Shown: positions 16,393-25,659, counted from the stretch's first letter. The stretch is 43,096 bases of DNA from Massilia sp. YIM B02443 (GCF_030411955.1 NZ_JASNRA010000031.1:1-43096), one strand, 5' to 3'. A program made the numbers and translations. The notes: generated by a model not told the origin, from the letters alone.

Positions 16393-17658
16393 TCAACACA
16401 TCAAGCCCAGCAACCCCTCGACATCCTTGATCGACGTCCGCGCCGGCCCCAACTGCAGCGCCAGGTCGCGTCCGATGTCGCGCACGCGCCAGCTGATTTC
16501 GCGCAGCGCCAGTTCGCTCTCGAAAATTTCGGCGGCGCTGGGTGGTGCGCCTTCGGTCACCGCGATGCGCATGTCCAGGCCGGTGGCCATGAAGGCGCGC
16601 TGCACCAGCGCCAGGCGCTCGCGCGTGCGCAGCAGCAGGTCGAGATGCTTGGGCGCGACCGCGCCGCTGCGTACGATCTGCGCCGCCAGTTCGGTTGCCC
16701 GGTTCATCCGCTCGGACAGCTGGATGATCTCGTCGTCGCCGATGCCCGCCACGTCCAGCCCGACATCGTTGCCGCCGAGCTTGCGGCTGGCCTGCGACAT
16801 CAGTGCCGAGATGGTGCGCGGGTGTTCGCCGCTGATCACTTTCAAGGCCATGTCGGCGCGCTGCAAGGGGTTCGGCTCGTGCAATAGCCCAGCGATCAAT
16901 TCGGCGCCGGCGACCAGCTGGCCGGCGGTGCTGCTTTGTCCGACCACCATCGCGCGCGGATAACCGGTGCCGTTCAGGCGTTCGTGGTGCTCGGCCACGG
17001 CGATCGCGACCGCCGGTGAGCAATCGCCCAGGTCCTGGATCAGCAGGCGGCCGATCTGCGGGTGCACGATGACGTGCGCCCATTCCTCCGGCGCCAGCAC
17101 GTGGGTGGCGCGCAGCAATTCCGGATTGATGTACAGCTCGCCGATATCGTGCAGCACGCCGGCCATGGCGCTGGTACGGCGCACGTCCGGCGCCAGGCCG
17201 GCGTGGGCGGCGAAGGCCAGCGCCAGCGTCGCCACCTCGGCCACGTGGCGCAGTCCATTGGGATCGCCGCGGTCGATCATGGTCAGCATCATCGCCAGCG
17301 GCGGCGAGAATGCGAGCGCGTCGAGTTCGCGCCGCAGCGCGCCGCCGGTCAGGCCCGACAGCGCCAGGATTGCACCGAGCGCAGCCGACTCTTCGACGGC
17401 GCGCGTGGCGCACGCGGCCAGCGAGCTGGCGTCGACGGCGCCGTCGACGGCGATGCAGGATTCGATCGGCTTGCGCAGGCGGTGCACGATCAGCCGTTCC
17501 TGCAGCCTGCGCGAGACCTGGGCGCCCTTGGCCAGCAGCTTGTTGCCGTGGGTATCGTAGATGTCTTCGGTCGCGGTGACGCCGACTTCTTCAGAAAGCG
17601 CCAGCACCTTGTCGAGGTAGTGCTCGTTGACGACGGCGCCGGGTCGATGATCGGTCAT
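16393..17658 (-). CDS. HD-GYP domain protein, probable cyclic-di-GMP phosphodiesterase
   Basis: A 421-aa protein with no membrane span. The N-terminal 120 residues are not a recognisable receiver or PAS domain. The HD-GYP core follows: H138, H170-D171 in LHDIGELYIN, H199 in IVHPQIGRLL, and H224-H225-E226 in HHERLNGTGYP. The usual Asp of HHExxDGxGYP is Asn here. All metal-binding His/Asp positions seem to be kept, so degradation of cyclic-di-GMP is likely. The C-terminal 130 residues are helical and of unknown role. It is monocistronic, with an AT-rich upstream region holding a dyad. Confidence 0.88.
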   Translation of the reverse strand: MTDHRPGAVVNEHYLDKVLALSEEVGVTATEDIYDTHGNKLLAKGAQVSRRLQERLIVHRLRKPIESCIAVDGAVDASSLAACATRAVEESAALGAILALSGLTGGALRRELDALAFSPPLAMMLTMIDRGDPNGLRHVAEVATLALAFAAHAGLAPDVRRTSAMAGVLHDIGELYINPELLRATHVLAPEEWAHVIVHPQIGRLLIQDLGDCSPAVAIAVAEHHERLNGTGYPRAMVVGQSSTAGQLVAGAELIAGLLHEPNPLQRADMALKVISGEHPRTISALMSQASRKLGGNDVGLDVAGIGDDEIIQLSERMNRATELAAQIVRSGAVAPKHLDLLLRTRERLALVQRAFMATGLDMRIAVTEGAPPSAAEIFESELALREISWRVRDIGRDLALQLGPARTSIKDVEGLLGLMC

Positions 17659-17771
17659 GAAGTGCCTGTGAAAAGACCGCGAACGATCAATGAAAACTTG
17701 CTATTTGCCTTTCGACAATTAGCCCCCAAGCAATCATATAACATTTACCAAAAAGATGCCGTACAGCAATA

Positions 17772-17788
17772 GTAAATAACATATTTAC
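17772..17788. promoter_or_regulatory. Palindrome upstream of the HD-GYP gene
   Basis: GTAAATA-ACA-TATTTAC is a perfect 7-bp dyad in the AT-rich stretch 17690-17800, about 115 bases before the HD-GYP start. It could be an operator. The gap 17659-17969 (311 bp) holds only this, AT-rich sequence and the inverted-repeat element at 17852-17950. Confidence 0.35.
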
Positions 17789-17851
17789 ATCGACAGAAAA
17801 GCGGGACATAGGCGGGCCGAACGGCCGCGCCGGGCAGGTTCAGCGGGCAGG

Positions 17852-17950
17852 GTCAGTGCCGAAAAGTGGACACGGACTGAACATTAGTCAGTGCAGCTAG
17901 AGGAAAGCGACGACTAATGGCTCAGCTCGTGTCCACTTTTCGGCACTGAC
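17852..17950. mobile_element. 99-bp MITE-like inverted-repeat element
   Basis: Perfect 23-bp terminal inverted repeats (17852-17874 and 17928-17950), starting GTCAGTGCCGAAAAGTGG, enclose 53 bases with an inner 8-bp dyad CATTAGTC/GACTAATG. The AAAAGTGGACAC core resembles the termini of IS3-family elements, which is a recollection rather than a match I could run. It contains no coding capacity, and no clear target duplication is seen. It lies 19 bases after the stop of the TonB-like gene. Confidence 0.7.
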
Positions 17951-17969
17951 ACCAGTGGTAGGGGAATGG

Positions 17970-18932
17970 TCAGCGGCCCGGGGGCGCCTTGTAGTCCGGG
18001 AACATCTCTTTGTAGAGGAAGGCCATCAGCTGGTCCGTATCCTGCGGGCGGGCACTGAGCTTGACCACGCGGCCGAGGCGGTGTGAATCCCACTCGAAGT
18101 CGCCGGTCTTTTCGCGGCGGATCAGTTCGATCATCTTCTTGATCACGGCCGTCTCGACGTCCGGCTCGCTGCCCTGCTCGACCGTCACCGCGGTCAGCCA
18201 GCGCCGCTTGAAGCTCGGGTTCCAACCGCGGAACTTGAGATCCATGCTGTGGAAGGTCTTGTTCGATACCGAGAAGATGCCGCCGCTCTCGTTGCTGTCG
18301 TCGCGACCGCGGCCGTTGATGGCGGCGATGTTGGCCAGCGCGTTGCGGGTGCCGCGCGCGGCTTCGCTTTCCTGGCTCGGGGTCTCGCTGCCGGTCGGAG
18401 CGCCGCGCTGCTTGCGGCGCGCCTCGATGTAGGCGGCCATGTCGGTCTCGGGCGGGACCTCGGTCTTCGGTTGCGGCGCGGGTGAAGGCGGCGGCTGTTC
18501 GGCCGGCTGTTCGTCGGGAATCGTGATCGTGTCCGGCAGGCGCTGGACGATCACGCGCTCCGGCTGCGGGCGTGGCGTGGTCTTCGGCGTCGGCGTGGTG
18601 GTCGGGGCCGGGGTCGGGCGCGGCTTGGGCGCCTGCTCGCGCGGGGCCGGCGCGGCTTCCTGCAGCGGCGCGACGAACACTACCTGGCTCTCGCGGTCGG
18701 CGGCCGGCTTGGCGCGTTTTTCCTGGTCCTGCTCGGGCTGGAAGAAGTACAGCGCCACCAGCAGCAAGTGCACGCCGATGGTGCCGGCCAGGCCGAACCG
18801 GTTCGGACCCTTGCGCCCATACGACGGGGCCGGGCGCGCCAACGGCTGCCCGCAATGGGAGCAAACCTCGCTGTCCTCGTCGAAGGTATGGGAATGGTCG
18901 CGCAAGGTAGATCGGGTTCCTGGAAGCGGCAT
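17970..18932 (-). CDS. TonB-like membrane protein with N-terminal CxxC motif
   Basis: A 320-aa protein of unknown function. In order it has a short N-terminal segment with a single CSHC pair (C24, C27, half of a zinc ribbon), one transmembrane helix (about 47-65, FGLAGTIGVHLLLVALYFF), and a Pro/Thr/Gln-rich spacer (about 85-165) like that of TonB. The C-terminal domain (about 215-320) contains KTFHSMDLKFRGWNPSFKRR and DVETAVIKKMIELIRREKTG. This places it as a bitopic inner-membrane protein with a periplasmic domain. The C-terminal domain does not look like classical TonB, and no ExbB/ExbD is nearby. Confidence 0.7.
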   Translation of the reverse strand: MPLPGTRSTLRDHSHTFDEDSEVCSHCGQPLARPAPSYGRKGPNRFGLAGTIGVHLLLVALYFFQPEQDQEKRAKPAADRESQVVFVAPLQEAAPAPREQAPKPRPTPAPTTTPTPKTTPRPQPERVIVQRLPDTITIPDEQPAEQPPPSPAPQPKTEVPPETDMAAYIEARRKQRGAPTGSETPSQESEAARGTRNALANIAAINGRGRDDSNESGGIFSVSNKTFHSMDLKFRGWNPSFKRRWLTAVTVEQGSEPDVETAVIKKMIELIRREKTGDFEWDSHRLGRVVKLSARPQDTDQLMAFLYKEMFPDYKAPPGR

Positions 18933-19051
18933 CGTAAAAAACGGTAGAGAGCCGAAGTCTAACCGGTTTGCGGCGCGGACGCATCACGCCAGCGGTACCG
19001 GCAGGTGCTCGGCGGGGGTAATTCCACGTTAATCGATGTTACCAAATGTTT

Positions 19052-19091
19052 CCGGCCGCCATAGGATGCGCGTGCGTCCCATGGCGGCCGG
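19052..19091. repeat. Long hairpin between the RND operon and the TonB-like gene
   Basis: CCGGCCGCCAT and ATGGCGGCCGG are exact inverted copies, extended inward by GGA/TCC after one mismatch. It lies 20 bases after the RND permease stop. No T-run follows on the minus strand, so it may be a Rho-type or weak terminator for the efflux operon. Confidence 0.45.
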
Positions 19092-19111
19092 CTCGATGGC
19101 GACCCTGACCT

Positions 19112-22100
19112 TTACGCCGGATGCACCGGGTGCGCCGGATGATGCGCGGCCGGGGCCGCATCATCGAGCTTGACCATCTGCGCGTCGGTCATCGGGCCGG
19201 TGCCGCTGTACTTGTCCAGGTACAGGTAGATCACCGGGGTGATGTACAGCGTGATCACCTGCGAGAAGATCAGGCCGCCGCACACCGCCAGGCCCAGCGG
19301 CTGGCGCAGCTCGGCGCCGGCGCCGATGCCGAGCGCGATCGGCAGCGCGCCCATCAGCGCGGCCAGCGTGGTCATCAGGATCGGGCGGAAGCGCAGGATC
19401 GCCGCCTCGCGGATCGCCGCCTCCGGGCTCATGCCCAGGTTGCGCTGGGCGTCGAGCGCGAAGTCGATCATCATGATCGCGTTCTTCTTGACGATACCGA
19501 TCAGCATCAGGATGCCGATCATGGCGATCAGGGTCAGGTCCATGTCGAACAGCCATAGCGTGATCAGGGCCCCCACCGCCGCCGACGGCAGGCCGGCCAG
19601 GATCGTCAGCGGGTGGATATAGCTCTCGTACAGCACGCCCAGCAGCACGTAGATGACGCCGATCGCGGTGATGATCAGGATCAGCTGGCTCGACTGGGTG
19701 TCCTGGAACACCGCGGCGTCGCCGCCGTAATTCGTGATGACCGAGGCCGGCAGCTTCATCTCGCGGCCCATCTGTTCGATGGCGTCGGTGGCGTCGCCCA
19801 GCGGCACGCCCGGCGCCAGGTTGAACGACAGCGTGATCGCCTGCAATTGCCCCTGGTGGTTCACCTGCAGCGGACCGACCGTGCGGCGCACCGTGGCGAT
19901 GCTCGACAGCTTCACCAGCTCGCCGGTTTTACTACGCACCGAAACGCGCGACAGCGCTTCGTCGTAGTAACGGTCGCTCGCGGCCGCTTCCAGGATCACG
20001 TAGTAGCTGGCCGCGGTCGAATAGATCGTCGAGACCTGGCGCTCGCCGAACGAGGCGTACATTACGGTGCGGATGTCCGCCATCTGCACGCCCAGCAGCG
20101 CCGCCTTGTCGCGGTCGATGTCGACGGTGGCTTGCAGCGCCTTGTTCTGCGAGTCGCTGTTGACGTCGCGGAAGCGGTCGTCGGCGCGCATGCGCTCCAG
20201 GAATTGTTCGGCCCAGCCGCCGATCTCGCCGCCCGACACGCTCTGCAGCGTGTACTGGTAGCGCGACTTGCTCTGGCGGCCGCCCAATTGCAGGTTCTGC
20301 ACCGGCGCCAGGAAGACCTGGACACCGGCAACGGAGCGCGTGGCCTTGCGCAGGTCGTCGACCACCAGGTCCATCGGCGGACGCTCGCCGCGGGGTTTGA
20401 GCACCAGGAACATGCGGCCGGTATTGCCGCCGCCGCTGAACGAGGTCGTGTCCTGCACGTACGGGTTGGCGCGCACGATGTCGACCACCTTGCCCTGCAG
20501 CTCGGCCAGCGCCACTGACGAGGTGTCTTCCGACGCTTCCACCGTCACCCGGATCTGGCCGATGTCTTCCTCGGGGAAGAAGCCCTTTGGCATGCTCATG
20601 TACAGCACGGCGGTCAGGGCGAAGGTGCCGAAAGCCAGCAGCAGCACCAGCGGCTTGACGCGCAGCGCCCGGTCCAGCGAGCGCGCATAGCCGTCGCGCA
20701 CATTGACGAACATGGCTTCGAAGCGGCGGCCGATCCACGACATGTCTTTCGGGTCGACGTGGCCGCCGTCCTTGAGCAGACGCGAGCACAGCATCGGCAC
20801 CAGGGTCAGCGACACCGCCGCCGACACCAGCACCGCCAGGCCGACGATCACGGCGAATTCGCGGAACAGCAAACCGATCACGCCCGGCATGAAGAAGATC
20901 GGGATGAACACCGCCACCAGCGAGATCGAGATCGAGATGATGGTGAAGCCCATCTCGCGCGCGCCGATCAAGGACGCCGCCAGCGGCTTCTTGCCCATCT
21001 CCATGTGGCGCACGATGTTTTCCAGCACCACGATGGCGTCGTCGACCACCAGGCCGACCGCCAGCGTAATGCCGAGCAGCGAAATGTTATCGAGGCTATA
21101 GCCCAGCCAGTACAGCAGCGACAGCGCACCCAGCAGCGAGATCGGCACCGTCACCGCCGGAATGAAGGTAGCAGCCGCGCGGTGCAGGAACAGGAAGATC
21201 ACCAGGATCACCAGGATCACGGTGCCGAGCAGGGTCAGGTTGACGTCGTGGATCGCTTCGCGGATCGACAGCGAGCGGTCGTTGACCAGGTCGATCCTGA
21301 TCGATGCGGGCAATTGCTCCTGGAAGCGCGGGATCAGGGCGCGCACGGCGTCGACCACCTGCACCGTGTTGGCGTTGGGCTGGCGTTGCACCATCAGCGA
21401 GATCGAGCGCTCGCCATTCAGGCTGCCCATCGCCTTCACCGACTGGTAGCTGTCCTGCACGTCGGCGATGTCCTTCAGGCGCACCGGCAGGCCGTCGCGG
21501 CTGGCGACGATCAGGTTGGCGAAGTCGGCTGCCTTCATCAGCTGGCCGCCGCCCTGGATCGTCAGCGCCTGGGTCGGGCCGTCGAGCAGGCCGAGCGGCG
21601 TGTTCGAGTTGGCCGAGCGCAGCGCGGCGGCCAGCTCGTCCATCGAGATGTTACGCGCGTTCATCAGGTCGGACTTGGCGCGTACGCGCACGGCAAAGCG
21701 CTTGCCGCCGTTGATCGAGACTTGCGACACGCCCGGCACGGTGGAAATGGCCGGCGAGACCAGGTTCTCGGCATAGTCGTTCAGCTCCGACAGGTCCATC
21801 GACGGCGAGGTCATGTGCATGAACAGGATCGGGGCGTCGGCCGGATTGACCTTGCGGTAGGACGGCAGATCCGTCATTTCCAGTGGCAGCTGGCGCTGGG
21901 CGCCGAGCAATGCCGCCTGGACGTCGACCGCCACCTTGTCGACGTCGATCGTCGTGTCGAATTCGAGCGTGACCGAGGTGTTGCCCTGGGTGCTGGTGGA
22001 GGTGATCAGCTTGATGCCGGCGATGGTCGAGAACTGCTTCTCTAACGGCAGCGCCACCGACGAAGCCATCGTTTCCGGGCTGGCGCCGGCCAGGTTGGCG

Positions 22101-22243
22101 TTCACCTGGATCACCGGCGTGTTATAGCTGGGCAGCGCCGCGACCGGGATGTTCATGTAGGCCAGGATGCCGACCAGCACCAGGCTGATCGACAGCAGCA
22201 CCACCATCACCGGACGGCGGATACACAGTTCGGACAGATTCAT
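19112..22243 (-). CDS. RND multidrug efflux permease (HAE-1, MdtB/MdtC-like)
   Basis: A 1043-aa inner-membrane transporter of full family length. It has 12 predicted helices and two large periplasmic loops. The N-terminal RRPVMVVLLSISLVLVGILA helix, the proton-relay pair Asp-Asp in GLVVDDAIVVLENI (TM4) and the Lys in IGIVKKNAIMMIDFAL (TM10) are intact. The sequence is nearer the MdtB/MdtC/MuxB branch than AcrB. It expels hydrophobic or amphiphilic compounds through a tripartite pump. It overlaps the membrane fusion gene by 4 bases (ATGA). No outer-membrane channel gene is adjacent, so a TolC/OprM partner must lie elsewhere. Confidence 0.95.
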   Translation of the reverse strand: MNLSELCIRRPVMVVLLSISLVLVGILAYMNIPVAALPSYNTPVIQVNANLAGASPETMASSVALPLEKQFSTIAGIKLITSTSTQGNTSVTLEFDTTIDVDKVAVDVQAALLGAQRQLPLEMTDLPSYRKVNPADAPILFMHMTSPSMDLSELNDYAENLVSPAISTVPGVSQVSINGGKRFAVRVRAKSDLMNARNISMDELAAALRSANSNTPLGLLDGPTQALTIQGGGQLMKAADFANLIVASRDGLPVRLKDIADVQDSYQSVKAMGSLNGERSISLMVQRQPNANTVQVVDAVRALIPRFQEQLPASIRIDLVNDRSLSIREAIHDVNLTLLGTVILVILVIFLFLHRAAATFIPAVTVPISLLGALSLLYWLGYSLDNISLLGITLAVGLVVDDAIVVLENIVRHMEMGKKPLAASLIGAREMGFTIISISISLVAVFIPIFFMPGVIGLLFREFAVIVGLAVLVSAAVSLTLVPMLCSRLLKDGGHVDPKDMSWIGRRFEAMFVNVRDGYARSLDRALRVKPLVLLLAFGTFALTAVLYMSMPKGFFPEEDIGQIRVTVEASEDTSSVALAELQGKVVDIVRANPYVQDTTSFSGGGNTGRMFLVLKPRGERPPMDLVVDDLRKATRSVAGVQVFLAPVQNLQLGGRQSKSRYQYTLQSVSGGEIGGWAEQFLERMRADDRFRDVNSDSQNKALQATVDIDRDKAALLGVQMADIRTVMYASFGERQVSTIYSTAASYYVILEAAASDRYYDEALSRVSVRSKTGELVKLSSIATVRRTVGPLQVNHQGQLQAITLSFNLAPGVPLGDATDAIEQMGREMKLPASVITNYGGDAAVFQDTQSSQLILIITAIGVIYVLLGVLYESYIHPLTILAGLPSAAVGALITLWLFDMDLTLIAMIGILMLIGIVKKNAIMMIDFALDAQRNLGMSPEAAIREAAILRFRPILMTTLAALMGALPIALGIGAGAELRQPLGLAVCGGLIFSQVITLYITPVIYLYLDKYSGTGPMTDAQMVKLDDAAPAAHHPAHPVHPA

Positions 22244-23445
22244 GCCTGCTCGCCCTTCTTGGCGACGGGAGCGGCAGGCTTGCTGCCGGCGGCGGCGCCG
22301 GCGAGGCGCACCTTGCCGCCCGGACGCAGGTTCTGCTTGCCTTCGGTGATCACCTGTTCATTGCCGTTCAGGCCAGTGACCACGGCCTGGTCGCCGTAGG
22401 CGTGCACGCGCTTGACCGGCACCTGGCGCGCCGCGTTGCCTTCGCCGACCACGTACACGAAGATGCCGTTGTTCTGGGTCACGATCGCGCCCTGCGGGAT
22501 GACGACCGCGTCCTTCAGCGTCTGCACGGTGACGTGGGCGGTCACGTACTGCCCCGGCCACAGGCGGGTGTCGCCGTTGGCGAACTCGCCCTTCACGCGG
22601 ATGGTGCCGGCCTGGGCGTCGACGGCGTTGTCGATGAAGCTCAGCTTGCCGAGCGCGGCCGCGCCCTCTTCGCCGCCGCCATTGCCGTTGCCAACGTTCA
22701 CGCGTACTTCGACCTGGCCGCTCTTCTGCGCCGCCAGCAGCGAACCGAGCGCCGACTCCGGCAGCGTGAACGAGACGTTGATCGGATCGAGCTGGGTGAT
22801 GCTGGTGAGCGAGGTCGCCATCTGCACCAGGCTGCCCGGATGGACGTCGATGGCGCCGACCCGGCCCGACATCGGGGCGCGGATCGCGGTGTAGCTGGCG
22901 CTCACTTGCGCACTTCTGGCCGCGGCCTGGTTCGATTGCACCAGGGCGCGCTGGGCTTCCACCTGGCTCAGCAGCGAGTCGAGCGCGCTTTGCGCCAGGA
23001 AGTTCTGCGACACCAGTTCCTGGCTGCGTTTATATTGGCGCTCGAGGTCGGCCAGGGTGGCGCGGTCGCGCGCCACCTGGGCGTCGGCACGGGCGACATT
23101 GGCCTGGTCGGCGCGGTCGTCCAGCGTGAACATCAGCTGGCCTTCCTTGACGAAGTCGCCTTCGCGGATGTGCACCTTGCGGATGGTGGAAGTGGTCTGG
23201 GGATGGAGGTCGACGGTGCGCAGCGGGGTCACGGTGCCGTTGGCGAACAGTTCGACGCCGACGTCGCGCCGCTGCGGCGCCACCACGTTGACCGTTACCG
23301 GAGGCCGCGCGCCGCCGGGACCGGCTGCTCCCGGGCCGCCCGTGCCGCCTTCGGCATGGGCGTCGTTGCCCTGGTTAAAATACCAGCCGCCGGCCACGAC
23401 CAGCGCCGCCACCACGGCGATGACGCCGACATTCTTCTTTTTCAT
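22240..23445 (-). CDS. RND efflux membrane fusion protein (MdtA-like)
   Basis: A 401-aa periplasmic adaptor anchored by an N-terminal helix (KKKNVGVIAVVAALVVAGGW). There is no lipobox. A Gly/Pro-rich linker is followed by the beta-barrel and lipoyl halves (GTVTPLRTVDLHPQTTSTIR, IRAPMSGRVGAIDVHPGSLV), a coiled-coil hairpin between them, and a membrane-proximal domain (GLNGNEQVITEGKQNLRPG). Start 23445 has a GAGGGAC site and gives the normal N-terminus. It is the first gene of the efflux operon, downstream of the two-component genes, which suggests control by that system. Confidence 0.95.
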   Translation of the reverse strand: MKKKNVGVIAVVAALVVAGGWYFNQGNDAHAEGGTGGPGAAGPGGARPPVTVNVVAPQRRDVGVELFANGTVTPLRTVDLHPQTTSTIRKVHIREGDFVKEGQLMFTLDDRADQANVARADAQVARDRATLADLERQYKRSQELVSQNFLAQSALDSLLSQVEAQRALVQSNQAAARSAQVSASYTAIRAPMSGRVGAIDVHPGSLVQMATSLTSITQLDPINVSFTLPESALGSLLAAQKSGQVEVRVNVGNGNGGGEEGAAALGKLSFIDNAVDAQAGTIRVKGEFANGDTRLWPGQYVTAHVTVQTLKDAVVIPQGAIVTQNNGIFVYVVGEGNAARQVPVKRVHAYGDQAVVTGLNGNEQVITEGKQNLRPGGKVRLAGAAAGSKPAAPVAKKGEQA

Positions 23446-23572
23446 TCTCGTCCCTCGCCGCCCGTGCCGACGGCTTCCTGTCAATGTTCAAGTGATGCGT
23501 GCAGCGCTATGCGCGCGGCATTGTCTCACAGTAATATTACTGGCTTGTTATTCCGACCCACTTTATTTCTGG

Positions 23573-24934
23573 TTACTTATTCGGGTAATACTCGGGCAGC
23601 ATCAGCGTGACTTCGAGGCCGCCTTCCGGATGATTCGCCAGCGTGATGCTGCCGCCGTGGTGCTCGGCGATGTTGCGTGCGATGGTGAGCCCCAGGCCGG
23701 TGCCGCCCGACTCGCGCGAGCGCGAGGTCTCGACCCGGTAGAACGGATCGAATACCCGGCCCAGCTCGCTTTTCGGGATGCCCGGCCCGCTGTCGCGGAT
23801 GCGCACCCGCGCCGCGCCGTTGATGCGGTCAACCGTGACGCGCGCCTCGCGTCCATACTTGACGGCGTTGTCGATCACGTTGCCCAGGCAGCGGCGCAAG
23901 TCCAGCGGACGGCCCAGCAGCGCCATCGAGGCGCGTCCCGTCAGCGTGACTTCCTGGCCGGCGTCGCTGGCGTCGGCGCACACCGCCTCCAGCAGCGAAT
24001 CCAGGTCGAGCGCCTGCATCGCTTCGGTGGTGTCCATGCTGCGCGCCAGCACCAGGCCTTCGCGCACCATCTGCTGCATCGCCGACAGGTCGCCGATCAG
24101 GCGTTCCTGCAATTCTTTGTCGGACACTTTTTCCAGGCGCAGGCGCATCCGCGTGAGCGGGGTCTGCAGGTCGTGGGTGATCGCGGCCAGCATCTGCGTG
24201 CGCTGGAAGATGTACTGGCGTATGCGCGCCTGCATCGCGTTGAAGGCGGCGCTGGCCTGGCGGATCTCGCTGGCCCCGGTCAGGTCGAGCGGCGCGCGGT
24301 TGATGTCCTGGCCCAGGTCCTGCGCGGCCTGCGCCAGCCGCTTGAACGGGCGGGTGGTCATGCGCGCCACCAGGTAGGCCAGCACCGCGATGCTGATCAT
24401 GAACAGCAGCACCAGGGCGCGCAGATCGGTGTCGCCGCTGATCAGAGAAGTGCGCGGCGGCAGCACCGACAGGCGCAGCTCGGCGCCGTCGCGCAGGTGG
24501 ACGTTGAGCGATTCGCAGGCGCCGCCGTAGTCGAGGTTGAGCAGGCCGTACATCAGCGGCTGGCTGACGGCGCTGTCGCAGGCCGCCGGCCGGGTCGCGG
24601 CCGAGGCCACCTGGTAGCCCTTGCCCAGGCGGGTCGACAACAATCTGGCGAACGGCGTGATGGCGCCGGTCGGCGGCAAGCCGTCGCTGACCTGCAATTC
24701 CAGACCGGGGCGGTTGGCGACGTCGAGGTAGATCGAGCGCGCCGAGGCCGGCACGATCTCGGTGGCCATGATGAGTTGCTCGGCGCGTTCGAGCAGGTGC
24801 TGGTCGCGCTGGCGTTCCCAGTCGCGCAGGCGCTGGTAGTCGGCCGCCAGCTGGGTCAGCGTGGCCGAAATCAATACCCCCAGCAATAGCGTGATGAACA
24901 CTCGCCCGGTCATGGAACCGAGGAAGGCTTTCAC
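23573..24934 (-). CDS. Membrane sensor histidine kinase
   Basis: A 453-aa kinase. TM1 (about 11-30) and TM2 (about 171-190) flank a 140-residue periplasmic sensor domain with two cysteines (about C119 and C140). A HAMP domain follows (RPFKRLAQAAQDLGQDI), then the phosphoacceptor H254 in AAITHDLQTPLTR. The ATPase domain has its N box (NVIDNAVKYG), G1 (DSGPGIP) and G2 (GGTGLGLTIA). The chosen GTG start at 24934 overlaps the regulator's stop by 4 bases (GTGA); an ATG at 24913 is an alternative. An open frame continues upstream but only overlaps the regulator in another frame. Confidence 0.93.
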   Translation of the reverse strand: MKAFLGSMTGRVFITLLLGVLISATLTQLAADYQRLRDWERQRDQHLLERAEQLIMATEIVPASARSIYLDVANRPGLELQVSDGLPPTGAITPFARLLSTRLGKGYQVASAATRPAACDSAVSQPLMYGLLNLDYGGACESLNVHLRDGAELRLSVLPPRTSLISGDTDLRALVLLFMISIAVLAYLVARMTTRPFKRLAQAAQDLGQDINRAPLDLTGASEIRQASAAFNAMQARIRQYIFQRTQMLAAITHDLQTPLTRMRLRLEKVSDKELQERLIGDLSAMQQMVREGLVLARSMDTTEAMQALDLDSLLEAVCADASDAGQEVTLTGRASMALLGRPLDLRRCLGNVIDNAVKYGREARVTVDRINGAARVRIRDSGPGIPKSELGRVFDPFYRVETSRSRESGGTGLGLTIARNIAEHHGGSITLANHPEGGLEVTLMLPEYYPNK

Positions 24935-25659
24935 GCCGCCGGCTCCACCGTCACCTGGCCGGCCAGCACGTAGCCGCCGTTGCGCACCGTTTTGATGATC
25001 TGGGGCATGCGCGCGTCTTCGCCCAGCTTCTGGCGCAGGCGGCTGATCTGGATGTCGATCGAGCGGTCGAACGGGTCGGCGTCGCGGCCCTGCGTCAGGT
25101 TCAGCAGCTGGTCGCGGTTCAGCACGCGGTTCGGGTGCTCCAGGAACACGCGCAGCAGGCGGAACTCGGCGCCCGACAGCATGATGACGATGCCGTCCGG
25201 ATTGACCAGGTGGCGCGCGGTCAGGTCCAGGGTCCAGTTCGAGAAGCGCATCTGCTGCACGTTGTCGAGCGGCGCGTTGGACGGCATCGCGTGCGAGCGG
25301 CGCAGCACGCTGCGGATGCGCGCCAGCAACTCGCGCGGCTCGAACGGTTTCGGCAGGTAGTCGTCGGCGCCCATCTCCAGGCCCAGGATGCGATCGAGCG
25401 GCTCGTTGCGGGCGGTCAGCATGATCACCGGCAGGGTCGAGGTCGCGCGCAGCTTGCGGCACAGCGTCAGCCCGTCGTCGCCGGGCATGTTCAGGTCCAG
25501 CACGATCAGGTCGGGACGCGCTTCTTCGAGCGCCTTCCACATGCCGGTGCCGTCGGCGGCCGCCAGCGTGCGGTAGCCGTTCGACTCGAGGTAGTCCGCC
25601 AGCAGCGTGCGGATGTCGCGGTCGTCGTCGACGATCAGAATCGTAGAGGGATTGTCCAT
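24931..25659 (-). CDS. OmpR-family response regulator
   Basis: A 242-aa regulator. The receiver domain has the acidic pocket (VDDDRD), phosphoacceptor D55 in VLDLNMPG, T82 in MLTAR and K104 in LPKPFEP. A winged-helix DNA-binding domain follows (about 140-235, LSGAEFRLLRVFLEHPNRVL, then IQISRLRQKLGED). It is the first gene of the regulator-kinase pair, and its sensor is translated through a GTGA overlap. It is divergent from a Spy/CpxP-like gene and near the RND pump, which are its likely targets. The subfamily resembles OmpR/CpxR-type envelope regulators. Confidence 0.95.
   Translation of the reverse strand: MDNPSTILIVDDDRDIRTLLADYLESNGYRTLAAADGTGMWKALEEARPDLIVLDLNMPGDDGLTLCRKLRATSTLPVIMLTARNEPLDRILGLEMGADDYLPKPFEPRELLARIRSVLRRSHAMPSNAPLDNVQQMRFSNWTLDLTARHLVNPDGIVIMLSGAEFRLLRVFLEHPNRVLNRDQLLNLTQGRDADPFDRSIDIQISRLRQKLGEDARMPQIIKTVRNGGYVLAGQVTVEPAA

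Noticed and set aside
22402..23610. A 402-codon plus-strand frame over the membrane fusion gene
   Set aside because: It is antisense to a protein with clear lipoyl and barrel motifs; its translation is His/Arg/Asp-rich and has no domain.
24935..25540. N-terminal extension of the histidine kinase frame
   Set aside because: The open frame continues upstream, but this part overlaps the response regulator in another frame and encodes Arg/Ala-rich sequence unlike any kinase domain. The GTG at 24934 gives the normal start.
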